A stretch of DNA of 64,000 nt. Origin: JBJGXI01 sp045635475. GTDB taxonomy: Bacteria > Bacillota > Bacilli > Bacillales > Amphibacillaceae. Shown here piece by piece: positions 1 through 8,911 of this stretch. The position numbers and the translations under genes are program-made. The stretch's first letter is position 1. Each line of letters starts with the position of its first letter. The stretch lies in assembly GCF_045635475.1 (NCBI RefSeq), contig NZ_JBJGXI010000011.1, positions 1-64,000 on the forward strand, given 5' to 3'. A model generated the notes under the pieces. It did no database searches and was not told the origin of the DNA. It saw only the letters and a list, made by a program, of their open reading frames with translations.

Positions 1-302
1 AATTTTAAGAAGAAATAGGTAATATCGAGTAATTATATTTAATAATGATCCACTAAAAGATTTGTTCAAAGGATGGATCGAGTAAAGTTCATACAACGTC
101 CACTGTTGCATTCAGATAGCTCGTCTAATAATAAGCGCTTTGAATATAGCGTCTTTGTCCCCATTCATATATTGGTTTACACAACTATAAGATTGCATAA
201 CAACCAAACCATATCAGCAAAAAAGGAATAAAAAACGCAATACAAAGCACAATAACTTCTTAACGCTGTGAAAAATACGTAGATTCGAAAGGCGGAAGTT
301 AT
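1..302. other. Intergenic region without a recognised gene
   Basis: AT-rich DNA with no open frame that looks coding. The only functional signal I can name is a ribosome site (AAAGGCGG near 288-295) serving the following gene. I see no convincing terminator or structured RNA here. Confidence 0.5.
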
Positions 303-1622
303 GTGCGAAGTAAGGGTCAACTTTCCTATAACCAACTTTTGGCATTCTTTATTCCTTTAGGATTTTCAGCAAGTTTAACTGCCATTACGCATTTAATCAT
401 AAATGGGACGATGAGCAGAGGGGACAATGCCGCCTTTATTATCGCCAGTTATGCAGTTGCTATGTCGATCTTCGGAATCATCGAAAAGCCGTTAATTATT
501 TTTAGGCAAGCATGTTCCACATTGGTAAAAGATAAAAAATCTTTTAAGGCACTTATGCTATTTTTACTACTTGTTGTGGCTGCTGTTTTATTTGTCTGTA
601 TTATTTTAGGATTTACACCAATTGGTGATTGGGTGTTTGTTCATTGGTTTAATGCAGAACCTAATATGGTTGAAACAATCTCAAATACGTTCAAAATATT
701 ATCAGTAGTCATGGTACTTTCCGGAATTAGAGGGATATATGAAGGCGTCATTATTAGAGAACAGCAAACAAAGTGGCTTACGATTATGGTTGTAGTAAGA
801 CTTGCGACAATGCTTATTTCTGCTTACTTATTTGTAGTATCTGGATATATAACAAGTCTTACGGGAGCAATGATTTTTTTAATTGGTATGGCTGTTGAAT
901 CGATTATTAGTGTTTGGAAAGGACAGTCATTGCTAAACGGAAAAATTAGCAGACCGTCGAAATTAAATATTAAAAAAATCACTCGTTTTTATTTCCCGTT
1001 ATTATTTTATTTTATTTCGCAAACTTTCCTGATTCCAGTCATTTATGTCTTTTTATCCAATACAAGTGATAAGGAAGTGGCGATCGCCTCGTTCGCACTC
1101 GCTATTAGCATAACCGGCATGGTATTGAGCTTTTTCTCCTATACACATCAATTAGTACTGCAATTTTATGAAGAACATGGTAAAAAAGTTGTTAAATTTA
1201 CGATAGTTATAAGTTTTTTACCCTGCCTATTACTAAGCTTTCTCTGTTATACTCCTGCAGGTTCGTGGTTTATGGGTGTTGTAATGGGAGCAGACGCTTC
1301 CTTAGCAGAAGCAACGATAAATGTTCTAAGAATCTTTATTGTTAAAACAATCGTTTTTCCTTGGGTAGACTTTTTGAATGGCTTTTTTATGTTACGAAGA
1401 AAAACAAATAAAATACTGATAGCACAAATCCTAAATCTTATTACAGTAATCATTGCATTAGTCTTTCTTGTAAATATGTTTCCGGAATGGAACGGATTAA
1501 ATGGCTCTGTTGCATCAACGCTCGGGGAAGTTATTGGCTTAATCGTTGTCATTATTGTGTTTAAAAGGATGGGAAGTTCGTCAGGTGAGAAAGTTAAAAC
1601 GTCACTTTTTACTAGATTCTAG
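303..1622 (+). CDS. MOP/MATE-like multidrug or lipid-linked transporter
   Basis: A 439-residue, very hydrophobic protein with about twelve predicted membrane segments and short loops. Length and layout fit the MOP exporter superfamily (MATE drug exporters and polysaccharide flippases), but I see no motif that fixes the subfamily, so the substrate is unknown. Translation starts at GTG (303), about seven bases after AAAGGCGG; the ATG at 301 is in another frame. It stands alone on the plus strand, convergent with the long minus-strand sugar locus, with no obvious terminator between them. ANKH-like or flippase-like relatives are the main alternatives. Confidence 0.6.
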   Translation: MRSKGQLSYNQLLAFFIPLGFSASLTAITHLIINGTMSRGDNAAFIIASYAVAMSIFGIIEKPLIIFRQACSTLVKDKKSFKALMLFLLLVVAAVLFVCIILGFTPIGDWVFVHWFNAEPNMVETISNTFKILSVVMVLSGIRGIYEGVIIREQQTKWLTIMVVVRLATMLISAYLFVVSGYITSLTGAMIFLIGMAVESIISVWKGQSLLNGKISRPSKLNIKKITRFYFPLLFYFISQTFLIPVIYVFLSNTSDKEVAIASFALAISITGMVLSFFSYTHQLVLQFYEEHGKKVVKFTIVISFLPCLLLSFLCYTPAGSWFMGVVMGADASLAEATINVLRIFIVKTIVFPWVDFLNGFFMLRRKTNKILIAQILNLITVIIALVFLVNMFPEWNGLNGSVASTLGEVIGLIVVIIVFKRMGSSSGEKVKTSLFTRF

Positions 1623-1858
1623 CCTAAATATGTTCCAAATGGCTTTTCAGTTATGAAAAATGTAAGGTTAGACTCAACAAAGCTTTTTTAGATATCTCAA
1701 TTTTTGGAGATTTATACAGACTTAAGCAATAGCGAGAGCTGTGAAACCCGAGATTCTGAGTTGATTATCCATGGATTATATATATTTCTTCCATTGAAAT
1801 TAGTGAATTGGTCAATCTTTGAGCGATTTAGTTATGTTCACAGCCCTACATCTAATAC

Positions 1859-2824
1859 TTACTTTATAACTATTCTTGTATTTGTTTCATTTGATTCGTA
1901 TGCTGCCAGCGTAACAGCAAGCGTTTTTATACCATTTTCATATGTTGATAGAATTTGTTTTGTGTCGTTCGTCTGAACGGCTTCAATAAAAGCTTTGTCC
2001 TGTTGTTCATAGAAATTCACATTTGATTTAAAGATTGTTTTTTTATCTTTCTCCACGATCGTCACGTCTGTACCATTTACTTCAACACGAAAATCTTTCC
2101 CTAAAATTTCTAATCCCATACGGTGGTCCGGTTGCGTAAGCGAGCAATCTAAGTGACCTACTGCTCCTGATTCAAACGTGAAGTTTAGCGATGTAACATC
2201 TGGTATATTTATATTTGGGATGTCCTTCAATACATTCAAATTCATATTCGCATATACTTGATTAATTTCTCCACATAAATAACGAATCAAATCGAGTATA
2301 TGTGTTGCTTGTTCAACGAGCTGGCCACCTGATTTTTCTATTTCTCTAAACCAGGGTGTGTGCACGAAGGAAGTAAGATAATAACCACGTACCATTGCAA
2401 TTTCTCTTCCATTTAAAAATCCCTTAGCTTTTTCGATCGTATCTAAATAACGTAAACAATACCCTGTTGCACACAATATACCTGCATCTTCTATTGCTTT
2501 CAGCTTTGTTTGCACGGATGGCAAATCAAGTCCAATTGGTTTTTCAACCATTAAATGGATTCCTAATTGTGCTGCTTTTTCTTCTATGTTGCCATGTGCA
2601 AATGGAGGAACACATATAAAAAGGGCATCTATTTTCTCCTTTTCTAACAGGTCAGAGGAGTCAGTATAAACTGTTGCTCCAAACTTTTCACCAGCAGCGC
2701 GGGCCGATGCTTCTACAATATCACACACTGCTACAATATCGGCATGTTCATGTTGTGCTATATTAGCCATGTGTACAGATGCGATTCCACCTACACCTAT
2801 AAACCCTACTTTAACTTTCTTCAT
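1859..2824 (-). CDS. Gfo/Idh/MocA family oxidoreductase (last gene of sugar locus)
   Basis: A 321-residue NAD(P)-dependent dehydrogenase. The N-terminal Rossmann fold has the glycine motif GVGGIA near residues 10-15, and the family signature EKP (in VEKPIGL, near residue 95) places the conserved lysine. The C-terminal half is the usual alpha/beta substrate domain. Members oxidise a hydroxyl of sugars, inositols or sugar derivatives. The ATG follows AAGGGGTGATT. The gene starts 4 bases after the isomerase-like gene ends, so the two are almost certainly co-transcribed. It is one of three distinct Gfo/Idh/MocA paralogues within 3.9 kb. The exact substrate cannot be read. Confidence 0.85.
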   Translation of the reverse strand: MKKVKVGFIGVGGIASVHMANIAQHEHADIVAVCDIVEASARAAGEKFGATVYTDSSDLLEKEKIDALFICVPPFAHGNIEEKAAQLGIHLMVEKPIGLDLPSVQTKLKAIEDAGILCATGYCLRYLDTIEKAKGFLNGREIAMVRGYYLTSFVHTPWFREIEKSGGQLVEQATHILDLIRYLCGEINQVYANMNLNVLKDIPNINIPDVTSLNFTFESGAVGHLDCSLTQPDHRMGLEILGKDFRVEVNGTDVTIVEKDKKTIFKSNVNFYEQQDKAFIEAVQTNDTKQILSTYENGIKTLAVTLAAYESNETNTRIVIK

Positions 2825-2828
2825 CTAA

Positions 2829-3680
2829 TCACCCCTTAGCCTTTTGACTTTGGATTGTTCCATGCTCGATAATGGCTCCCATATTCCGGGCTGTATCAAC
2901 TGCTAGCGGTCTTGGATCCAATTTATAAGGTGTAAGTTCAGAGGTTATCGTGTCATCATATCCTATTTCCTTAAGCGCATCCATAACTTTGTCCCAGTTA
3001 ACATCTCCTACCAATAACGGGACAAATCCGGTAATATTTCCTACAGAAGTACTAAAGTCTTTGACGTGAATCTTTTTGATTCGTTTTCCAAGCGTGCGAA
3101 TCCACTGTTGCGGATATCCAAACTGTAATACATTTCCCACATCAAAATAAGCGCCTACAAATTCAGAATCCAGTTCATCTATGTACCGGACCATTTCTAG
3201 TGGAGAAAGTAAAAATTTATTCCAAACATTTTCTATCCCTATTGCTACTTCAAAAGATTCAGCAAGTGGGATAAGCTTTTTTAGTTGATCTTGACTACGC
3301 GCATAACATTCTTCATAGGAAACTTCTTCAGTTACACATCCAGGCACAACTAGTATGGTGTCTATCCCCATGAAGGAAGCTAGTTCCAGCTGTTTTTCGA
3401 CTACCACTCTTCCTTTTTCCCTAATACTTTCGCTTGGGTCACTCAGCGCCGTATCCCACAACAGACCTGTTGATATACTTCTTAATTTCAAGTTATAGGA
3501 AGCAGCTAACGCAACAATTAATTCTGCTTCTTCTTTTGTTGTATTCATTGTCAGTCCAACACCATCATCGGAATTAAGATTTAATTCTACAGCATCAAAT
3601 CCAGCATCCCGACTGTATTCAAACACCTTCTCAAGCGGTGTCCCTTCTGGGTAACACCATTGATTTATCCCTTTTAACAT
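2829..3680 (-). CDS. Sugar isomerase/epimerase-like TIM barrel (AP endonuclease 2 fold)
   Basis: A 283-residue protein of the xylose-isomerase-like TIM barrel family. The four positions that usually bind the divalent metal are visible: Glu in GIENVW, Asp in AYFDVGNV, His in KIHVKDF and Glu in TSELTPY. Family members isomerise or epimerise sugars; some act as inosose dehydratases or as lyases on 3-keto-glycosides. Start is ATG after GGAGTGGGG. It sits between Gfo/Idh/MocA genes, so it probably acts on an oxidised product of one of them. Isomerase, epimerase, dehydratase or lyase cannot be separated from sequence alone. Confidence 0.8.
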   Translation of the reverse strand: MLKGINQWCYPEGTPLEKVFEYSRDAGFDAVELNLNSDDGVGLTMNTTKEEAELIVALAASYNLKLRSISTGLLWDTALSDPSESIREKGRVVVEKQLELASFMGIDTILVVPGCVTEEVSYEECYARSQDQLKKLIPLAESFEVAIGIENVWNKFLLSPLEMVRYIDELDSEFVGAYFDVGNVLQFGYPQQWIRTLGKRIKKIHVKDFSTSVGNITGFVPLLVGDVNWDKVMDALKEIGYDDTITSELTPYKLDPRPLAVDTARNMGAIIEHGTIQSQKAKG

Positions 3681-3744
3681 TATTTCCCCACTCCTTTTTT
3701 CGGAATAAGTTCAGCTCAATTAAATCCGAACCGAAGTCATTTTT

Positions 3745-4713
3745 TTATAGCGAAACTGGCTTTTTCAATTTAGATGATTTATAAGCCGCTACTGCAACCT
3801 CTAGAGCTTTTAATCCATCCTCTCCTGTAATAGAAGGCTGTCTATTTTCTCGTACAGTTGTTATAAAATCTTCAATTAAGCCCCGGTCCATGTTATCACC
3901 CCAAAATTGCTCCTCAGCTCCATCATTGCTGTATACATTTGTCTTTTGAGCAAAAGCATCCACAGCTAGTGTTCCATTGGTACCTATAATCTCAAGAGTT
4001 ACGTCACCTCTAGTTGGATGATTTTTATTTCGTGACCAACTGCAATCAAGTGTCGCAAACATATTATTATCGAATTCCATGGTGAGTAATCCACAGTCAT
4101 CGATATCATAGTCAGATATGATGTTATCTACTTCTGCATACACTTCTTTAACTTCGGCGCCAGTATACCAACGCATAATATCAACAACATGGACGGTATG
4201 GTCAATAACTGCTCCGCCTCCAGATTTATCTTTTTGGACAAACCAACCACCAGGGTTAGTTCCACGATTTGTTCCTTTTATTGCAACAATATTTCCAAGG
4301 TCTCCTCTTTCAATAACTTTTTTAGCATTTGCAATTGGTGTATTAAAACGAACCGGAAAGGCTGTTTGTAAGATAACATTATTCTCTTTACATACTGCAA
4401 CCATTTTTTTTGCGTCTTCTGGATTTGTTGATAATGGCTTTTCACATAAAATGTGCACACCTCTTCTTGCCGCAGCGACAACCTGTTCTTTATGCATGCT
4501 ATTTTCTGACGTAATAATTACAGCATCTAAAGTTTGATCAAATAGCTCCTCAACAGTGAGATAGTGTGTCGTTTCAAATTGCTTAGCAGCCTGTTGTCCT
4601 CGTATTTCATCATCGTCTGTAATTCCAACAAGTTCTACATCATCAATTTTGGCTAGTTGATTGGCATAAGAGAACGCGTGACCGTGTGCAAAACTTATAA
4701 TTCCTACTTTCAT
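3745..4713 (-). CDS. Gfo/Idh/MocA family oxidoreductase with atypical nucleotide loop
   Basis: A 322-residue dehydrogenase of the Gfo/Idh/MocA family. The EKP signature is present (CEKPLST), as is the helix with the active-site histidine region (VIDHTVHVVDIMRWY). The first strand-loop reads GIISFAHGHAFSY instead of the usual GxGxxG, so this paralogue belongs to a distinct subgroup and may hold its cofactor differently. Its start codon overlaps the stop of the upstream dehydrogenase gene by four bases (ATGA), which indicates translational coupling. Substrate unknown; a sugar or polyol is likely from context. Confidence 0.83.
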   Translation of the reverse strand: MKVGIISFAHGHAFSYANQLAKIDDVELVGITDDDEIRGQQAAKQFETTHYLTVEELFDQTLDAVIITSENSMHKEQVVAAARRGVHILCEKPLSTNPEDAKKMVAVCKENNVILQTAFPVRFNTPIANAKKVIERGDLGNIVAIKGTNRGTNPGGWFVQKDKSGGGAVIDHTVHVVDIMRWYTGAEVKEVYAEVDNIISDYDIDDCGLLTMEFDNNMFATLDCSWSRNKNHPTRGDVTLEIIGTNGTLAVDAFAQKTNVYSNDGAEEQFWGDNMDRGLIEDFITTVRENRQPSITGEDGLKALEVAVAAYKSSKLKKPVSL

Positions 4714-5720
4714 TGCACTCCCTCCTCAACTAAGTCGTCCTTTAGCACAACTGGTTTTCCAGATTCAATTGATTCCAAGGCAGCAATTGCAATCTCCAAT
4801 GCTTTATATGCATCATCAGCTGTAACAATCGGTTGTTGATCCGTTTCTATACAGTGTATAAAATGACTTATTTCCAAGAAGTATGGGTTATCCTTTGTAG
4901 GACTTTCAGGCACCTCTACTCCCCCTTTAGTATCACTTTTACTGCTAGTCACAATTGGCTCAACCTTTGAACTATCATATTCGATAATTCCCCCTTTACC
5001 AGCGATCTCGAAATTTGAAGAAAATCCTTGATGTGCCCATGTTCCTTCCACATGTGCAATTACGCCACTTTGAAAACGCAGAGTAACAAGTGCATATTCA
5101 ATTTTAGCGTACACTCTCCCTCTACTGCTCTTCGCATAGACACGTTCCACTTCTCCAAAACACCATCTTAAATAATCAAAATCATGGATAACCATATCTA
5201 GGACCAAACCACCACTGTGCCCATAGTTTGCATACCAGTCATTCGAGGCGTCTGGAAACCCTCCCCCTCTTTTCGTACGAACCATGGCAGGCGTTCCAAT
5301 TTTACCTTCCGCTAATAAACGCTTCACTTGTGCATACTCTGGAAAAAAACGTACAACATGACCAACAAACAATTTGACTCCTTTTTCTTTACAATAAGTA
5401 ATCATGTCGCGCGCATCAGGTAAAGTGCGAGCTAGCGGCTTTTCACAGATTACGTGACTTCCACTATCCGCTACTTTCATAAGATATTCTTTGTGTAGTG
5501 AAGTAGGTAAACAAACAGACACTACATCAACACTTCCTACCTGCTCTAAGGCGTCCTCATATGTGCGAAAAGCACTGGTTCTAAAGGTAACTGCTAATTT
5601 TTCTGCCTTTGGAAGGTTTATATCAACGATCCCCACTAAGTCAACATCTTTTAATTTTGCAAACGCGTCCGCATGGACACTACCCATTGTTCCCGCCCCA
5701 ATTACAATTGTTTTTAACAC
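4710..5720 (-). CDS. Gfo/Idh/MocA family oxidoreductase (first gene of dehydrogenase block)
   Basis: A 336-residue NAD(P)-dependent dehydrogenase with a canonical glycine motif (VIGAGTMGSVHA), the EKP signature (CEKPLART) and the catalytic-region helix GGLVLDMVIHDFDYLRW. I place the start at the GTG at 5718-5720, because AAAGGAG lies about seven bases upstream; a longer frame to 5762 would put this ribosome site inside the coding region. It is coupled to the next gene by a four-base overlap. A near-perfect cre site lies about 120 bases upstream, suggesting carbon catabolite control of the block. Confidence 0.85.
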   Translation of the reverse strand: MLKTIVIGAGTMGSVHADAFAKLKDVDLVGIVDINLPKAEKLAVTFRTSAFRTYEDALEQVGSVDVVSVCLPTSLHKEYLMKVADSGSHVICEKPLARTLPDARDMITYCKEKGVKLFVGHVVRFFPEYAQVKRLLAEGKIGTPAMVRTKRGGGFPDASNDWYANYGHSGGLVLDMVIHDFDYLRWCFGEVERVYAKSSRGRVYAKIEYALVTLRFQSGVIAHVEGTWAHQGFSSNFEIAGKGGIIEYDSSKVEPIVTSSKSDTKGGVEVPESPTKDNPYFLEISHFIHCIETDQQPIVTADDAYKALEIAIAALESIESGKPVVLKDDLVEEGVQ

Positions 5721-5837
5721 ACGGAACTCTCCTTTACTGTTTATTGGAAACTCTAGACACAAATAAAGTGGAATGATTATTAAGGAAAAAAAGTAACAAC
5801 CATTTTTTTAATACAGTATTCTTTAGCTCAAATTCAA

Positions 5838-5852
5838 CGTAATCGCTTACAT
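5838..5852 (-). promoter_or_regulatory. Candidate cre site (CcpA operator) upstream of the dehydrogenase block
   Basis: Read on the minus strand the 15 bases are ATGTAAGCGATTACG. They match the Bacillus cre consensus WTGNAANCGNWNNCW at 14 of 15 positions. The site lies between the response regulator stop and the start of the first oxidoreductase, where an internal promoter could be controlled. CcpA binding is inference. Confidence 0.5.
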
Positions 5853-5868
5853 ATTTTTTAAAAAACTT

Positions 5869-7113
5869 CTATGTTTTTTGCTTTTTCGTATTCCGTCGAT
5901 ATTGGCTCGGAGTAATCGTATATTTCTTTTTAAATAATTCAATGACGTTCTGTGGTTTCTTATATCCGATCATTTCCGTTATTGTCTTAATTCTTAAATC
6001 TGTGTTTTCAAGTAACTCTTTCATTTTTTCAAGTCTTTTATTCAATATATACGAAGATAAATTTTCTCCTGTAGCTTCTTTATAAGTTTTCGATAAGTAA
6101 ACCGGATGCATGTATACTTTGTCTGCAATCATTTCTAAGGACAGTGGCATGCTAAGGTTTTTATGAATGTAATCTTGTACAAATAGTATTGTTTCTCCGT
6201 TATTATCAATCGTTTCGATGTTGTGCTCCAAGTTTAAGTACAAATATTTCAACAAATTATCACCATTTACTAAATCCAGAACAGTTCCTACATCACTATT
6301 TTTGAACATTTTTGGTAGAGCTTCATATAAATAAAATAGAATTTCCAACTTAAAAATAATTTTATCTTGTTGTGTGTTTTTTTCTATTTTCTTGAGCTCT
6401 TCAATCAATAGATTCCAATTTTTGTCCTGAATCACGGATTTCAACATCGTTTCACTGGGCAAATCGTTGATTTCGGTGTTATATAATTTTTCAATAATTA
6501 CTTTTCGATACGTATTTTTGGATTTTGCAATTTCGTCCTTTTCACTTTTCACAAAACCGAACACACGATTTTCCCAAGTAAAATTACAAATCGATTTCAT
6601 TTCAAATGAAACAAAGCTAGCAACAAAATTGCTTTCTATAACCTTATTTAAAAAATGGTTATACTCGTGAACATCGGTTTCTTTTCCATTCAAAATATGC
6701 AAATAAAAATCAAGCAAATTTATATCGTTTTCCATCTTTTCAATCGATATTTCATTTATGATTTTTGAAATTGTTGTTTTCAATTCATCTGGGAAAATTG
6801 GTTTTAATAAATAATCCTTTACACCATATCGAATTGCTTTTTGTGCATATTCAAAATCCGAATATCCAGAAATAATAATGACTTTCGTGTTTCTGGTTAT
6901 TGCTTGCACCAAATCTAACCCAGTTACTTCAGGCATTTTTATATCGGTGATAAGGACATCTGGTTCATATCCGTTATTGATTAATAATAATGCTTCCTTT
7001 GAGCTCGAGATTCCCTTAACATCACTGAATCCATATTTCTTCCACTCCATGACATTTAATAAAAATTCTAAAATCCGCCTTTCATCATCAACGATTAATA
7101 GTTTCATTTTCAC
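5869..7113 (-). CDS. YesN-type response regulator with AraC DNA-binding domain
   Basis: A 414-residue regulator. Residues 4-120 form a receiver domain with the acidic pair DDE and the phosphoacceptor Asp57 (in LITDIKMP), followed by SGYSDFEYA and the conserved Lys in LLKPI. The last hundred residues are a double helix-turn-helix AraC/XylS domain ending ITPSQYRR. Start is GTG (AAAGGG upstream), and the gene overlaps the end of the histidine kinase gene by 26 bases. Such regulators activate ABC sugar importers and glycosidases encoded nearby, so the operon on either side is the expected target. Confidence 0.9.
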   Translation of the reverse strand: MKMKLLIVDDERRILEFLLNVMEWKKYGFSDVKGISSSKEALLLINNGYEPDVLITDIKMPEVTGLDLVQAITRNTKVIIISGYSDFEYAQKAIRYGVKDYLLKPIFPDELKTTISKIINEISIEKMENDINLLDFYLHILNGKETDVHEYNHFLNKVIESNFVASFVSFEMKSICNFTWENRVFGFVKSEKDEIAKSKNTYRKVIIEKLYNTEINDLPSETMLKSVIQDKNWNLLIEELKKIEKNTQQDKIIFKLEILFYLYEALPKMFKNSDVGTVLDLVNGDNLLKYLYLNLEHNIETIDNNGETILFVQDYIHKNLSMPLSLEMIADKVYMHPVYLSKTYKEATGENLSSYILNKRLEKMKELLENTDLRIKTITEMIGYKKPQNVIELFKKKYTITPSQYRRNTKKQKT

Positions 7114-8794
7114 TAAGCAACCCTTTCAAATTAAGCTGAAAATAAACCGTCAGACCACCTAATTCATTTTTATTTATTCTTAGTCTTGCTTTTTTACCAT
7201 AATAATTAATCAATCTTTGGTTTACATTCCAGAGCCCTACACGATCATTATCATCTCTTTGGTGCTTTGAGATATTTCTCAATAGCTCTTCCATATCTTG
7301 TTCCTTTAATCCAGGACCATCATCTTCGACAACAAATTCACAAATTTCCCCTTTCAAGGTTGCAAGCACCATTATGTGATGTGCGCCATCTTTGCCTTCA
7401 ATCCCATGTTCAATTGCATTTTCAATGATTGGTTGAATAATTAACGGTAGAATGAAGCAATCCTCTATGTTAGGATCAATCTTTATTTTAAAGTTGAAAT
7501 CTTTTCTTAAAGATTGTATGGTCAGATAATGTCTAGCAAATTCTATTTCATCTTTAATTTTTACTATATCTTTTTTTCGAGTCATGTACCTATAGTATTC
7601 AGCTAGATGCCTTGTCATTTCAGTAACTGCTTTTGGATTGTGTGCCACTGAAACAATGTAAAATAGACTGTTGTATAAAAAATGTGGTTGTATTTGCGAC
7701 CGGAATTGACGTGCTTCTGCTAGTTTCCTCTGTTTTATTTCTATAAATAATGATGATAATAATTTTTGTATGCTGCTAACCATTAAATTAAATTGCTCAA
7801 ATAGGTAGTTAAATTCGTTGTTCCGAACGATTGAAACCCTTGTATCATAATCTCCTTGTTCAACACTTTTGAATTTACTTGTAAGCAATCTAATTTCAGA
7901 TAATACATCTCTATAAAAAAGAAAAATTAATAGAAAGCCAAACATTATTACTACAGCTATAGTTGAAATAATAATGAAAATAGTATGCTTGTTATAATTT
8001 ATCTCGATTTTATCTGTAGGTAAAAATGTGACTAGACGAATTCCAGATGATTCATTTCTTTCACTAATTAAAGTACCCGAAATATTATCAATTCTACTAT
8101 TTATAATAAAATCACTTTTTTTCTCCTGTTTAATGTGCTGGATAATGTCTTCTTTAAATTTCATTATCCCACCAACAACCTGATTATTCGGAAGGACCAC
8201 ATAAGATAAACCCTTTTCCTCATTCTTTGTAAAAGTGAGTGCAGACTCCGTCTCAAATAACAAGGCATCAGACATTTTAATTGCAACGACTAAATCAACT
8301 TTTTCCTCTATTCCAAAGGCATATTTCATAAAAAAGTAGAGCCCTTTATCTGTTTGTCTCCATTCTTTTTTACTAACCATACTTTTTTCCATTTCATTTC
8401 TCATATTTAAGTTGGTCTCGGTAGAAATGAAAACATCTTGTTTAGTAAAAAAAAGAGAAATACTGCTCATCTCTTCACCATTTATAAGACGTTCTTTTAA
8501 CATGCTTTTAATATCTAGCAGCATGCTCAGATAAGTATAGTTTTCATGATCGCCAACATAACTTTTTAATTCTTTAACTTTTTCATCTACCAATATTGTC
8601 GCAGCGTTATCCTCGATTTTTTTCTGCCCAATTTCTAGTCGACTCATTGCGTAATTTAACTGCGTACTTGTTATATTGATTTGATATTGTCGATTGGTTT
8701 CGATGGTTTGAAAGTAAAAATAGCCAATAAATAAAAGAATCACACAAATATAGATGATTAATAAACCTAGTAAAATAGTCGCTTTTTTTCTCAT
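7088..8794 (-). CDS. YesM-type sensor histidine kinase
   Basis: A 568-residue membrane kinase. Membrane segments lie near residues 8-28 and 270-294 and flank an extracellular sensor domain of about 240 residues. A HAMP linker follows (about 295-350). The phosphoacceptor His371 lies in QIQPHFLYNSL, the signature of the His_kinase family used by YesM proteins. The ATPase domain shows the N box (IIENAIEHG) and G box (DDGPGL). It is the partner of the overlapping AraC-type regulator. It probably senses an extracellular oligosaccharide, perhaps through the neighbouring binding protein; the ligand is not known. Confidence 0.9.
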   Translation of the reverse strand: MRKKATILLGLLIIYICVILLFIGYFYFQTIETNRQYQINITSTQLNYAMSRLEIGQKKIEDNAATILVDEKVKELKSYVGDHENYTYLSMLLDIKSMLKERLINGEEMSSISLFFTKQDVFISTETNLNMRNEMEKSMVSKKEWRQTDKGLYFFMKYAFGIEEKVDLVVAIKMSDALLFETESALTFTKNEEKGLSYVVLPNNQVVGGIMKFKEDIIQHIKQEKKSDFIINSRIDNISGTLISERNESSGIRLVTFLPTDKIEINYNKHTIFIIISTIAVVIMFGFLLIFLFYRDVLSEIRLLTSKFKSVEQGDYDTRVSIVRNNEFNYLFEQFNLMVSSIQKLLSSLFIEIKQRKLAEARQFRSQIQPHFLYNSLFYIVSVAHNPKAVTEMTRHLAEYYRYMTRKKDIVKIKDEIEFARHYLTIQSLRKDFNFKIKIDPNIEDCFILPLIIQPIIENAIEHGIEGKDGAHHIMVLATLKGEICEFVVEDDGPGLKEQDMEELLRNISKHQRDDNDRVGLWNVNQRLINYYGKKARLRINKNELGGLTVYFQLNLKGLLSENETINR

Positions 8795-8911
8795 TTCATT
8801 ACCCCAGTTTTCAATATCATTGATTTGCGGTCGACTAACTGTTATAGAAAACGGCTAGGAAATTCCTAGATCCGTTATCCATATCAGACTTTTAAATACA
8901 ATCTTAGTATA

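Noticed and set aside
1704..1976. 90-residue frame between the MOP transporter and the first oxidoreductase
   Set aside because: Overlaps the end of the minus-strand oxidoreductase, has no ribosome site and no recognisable sequence.
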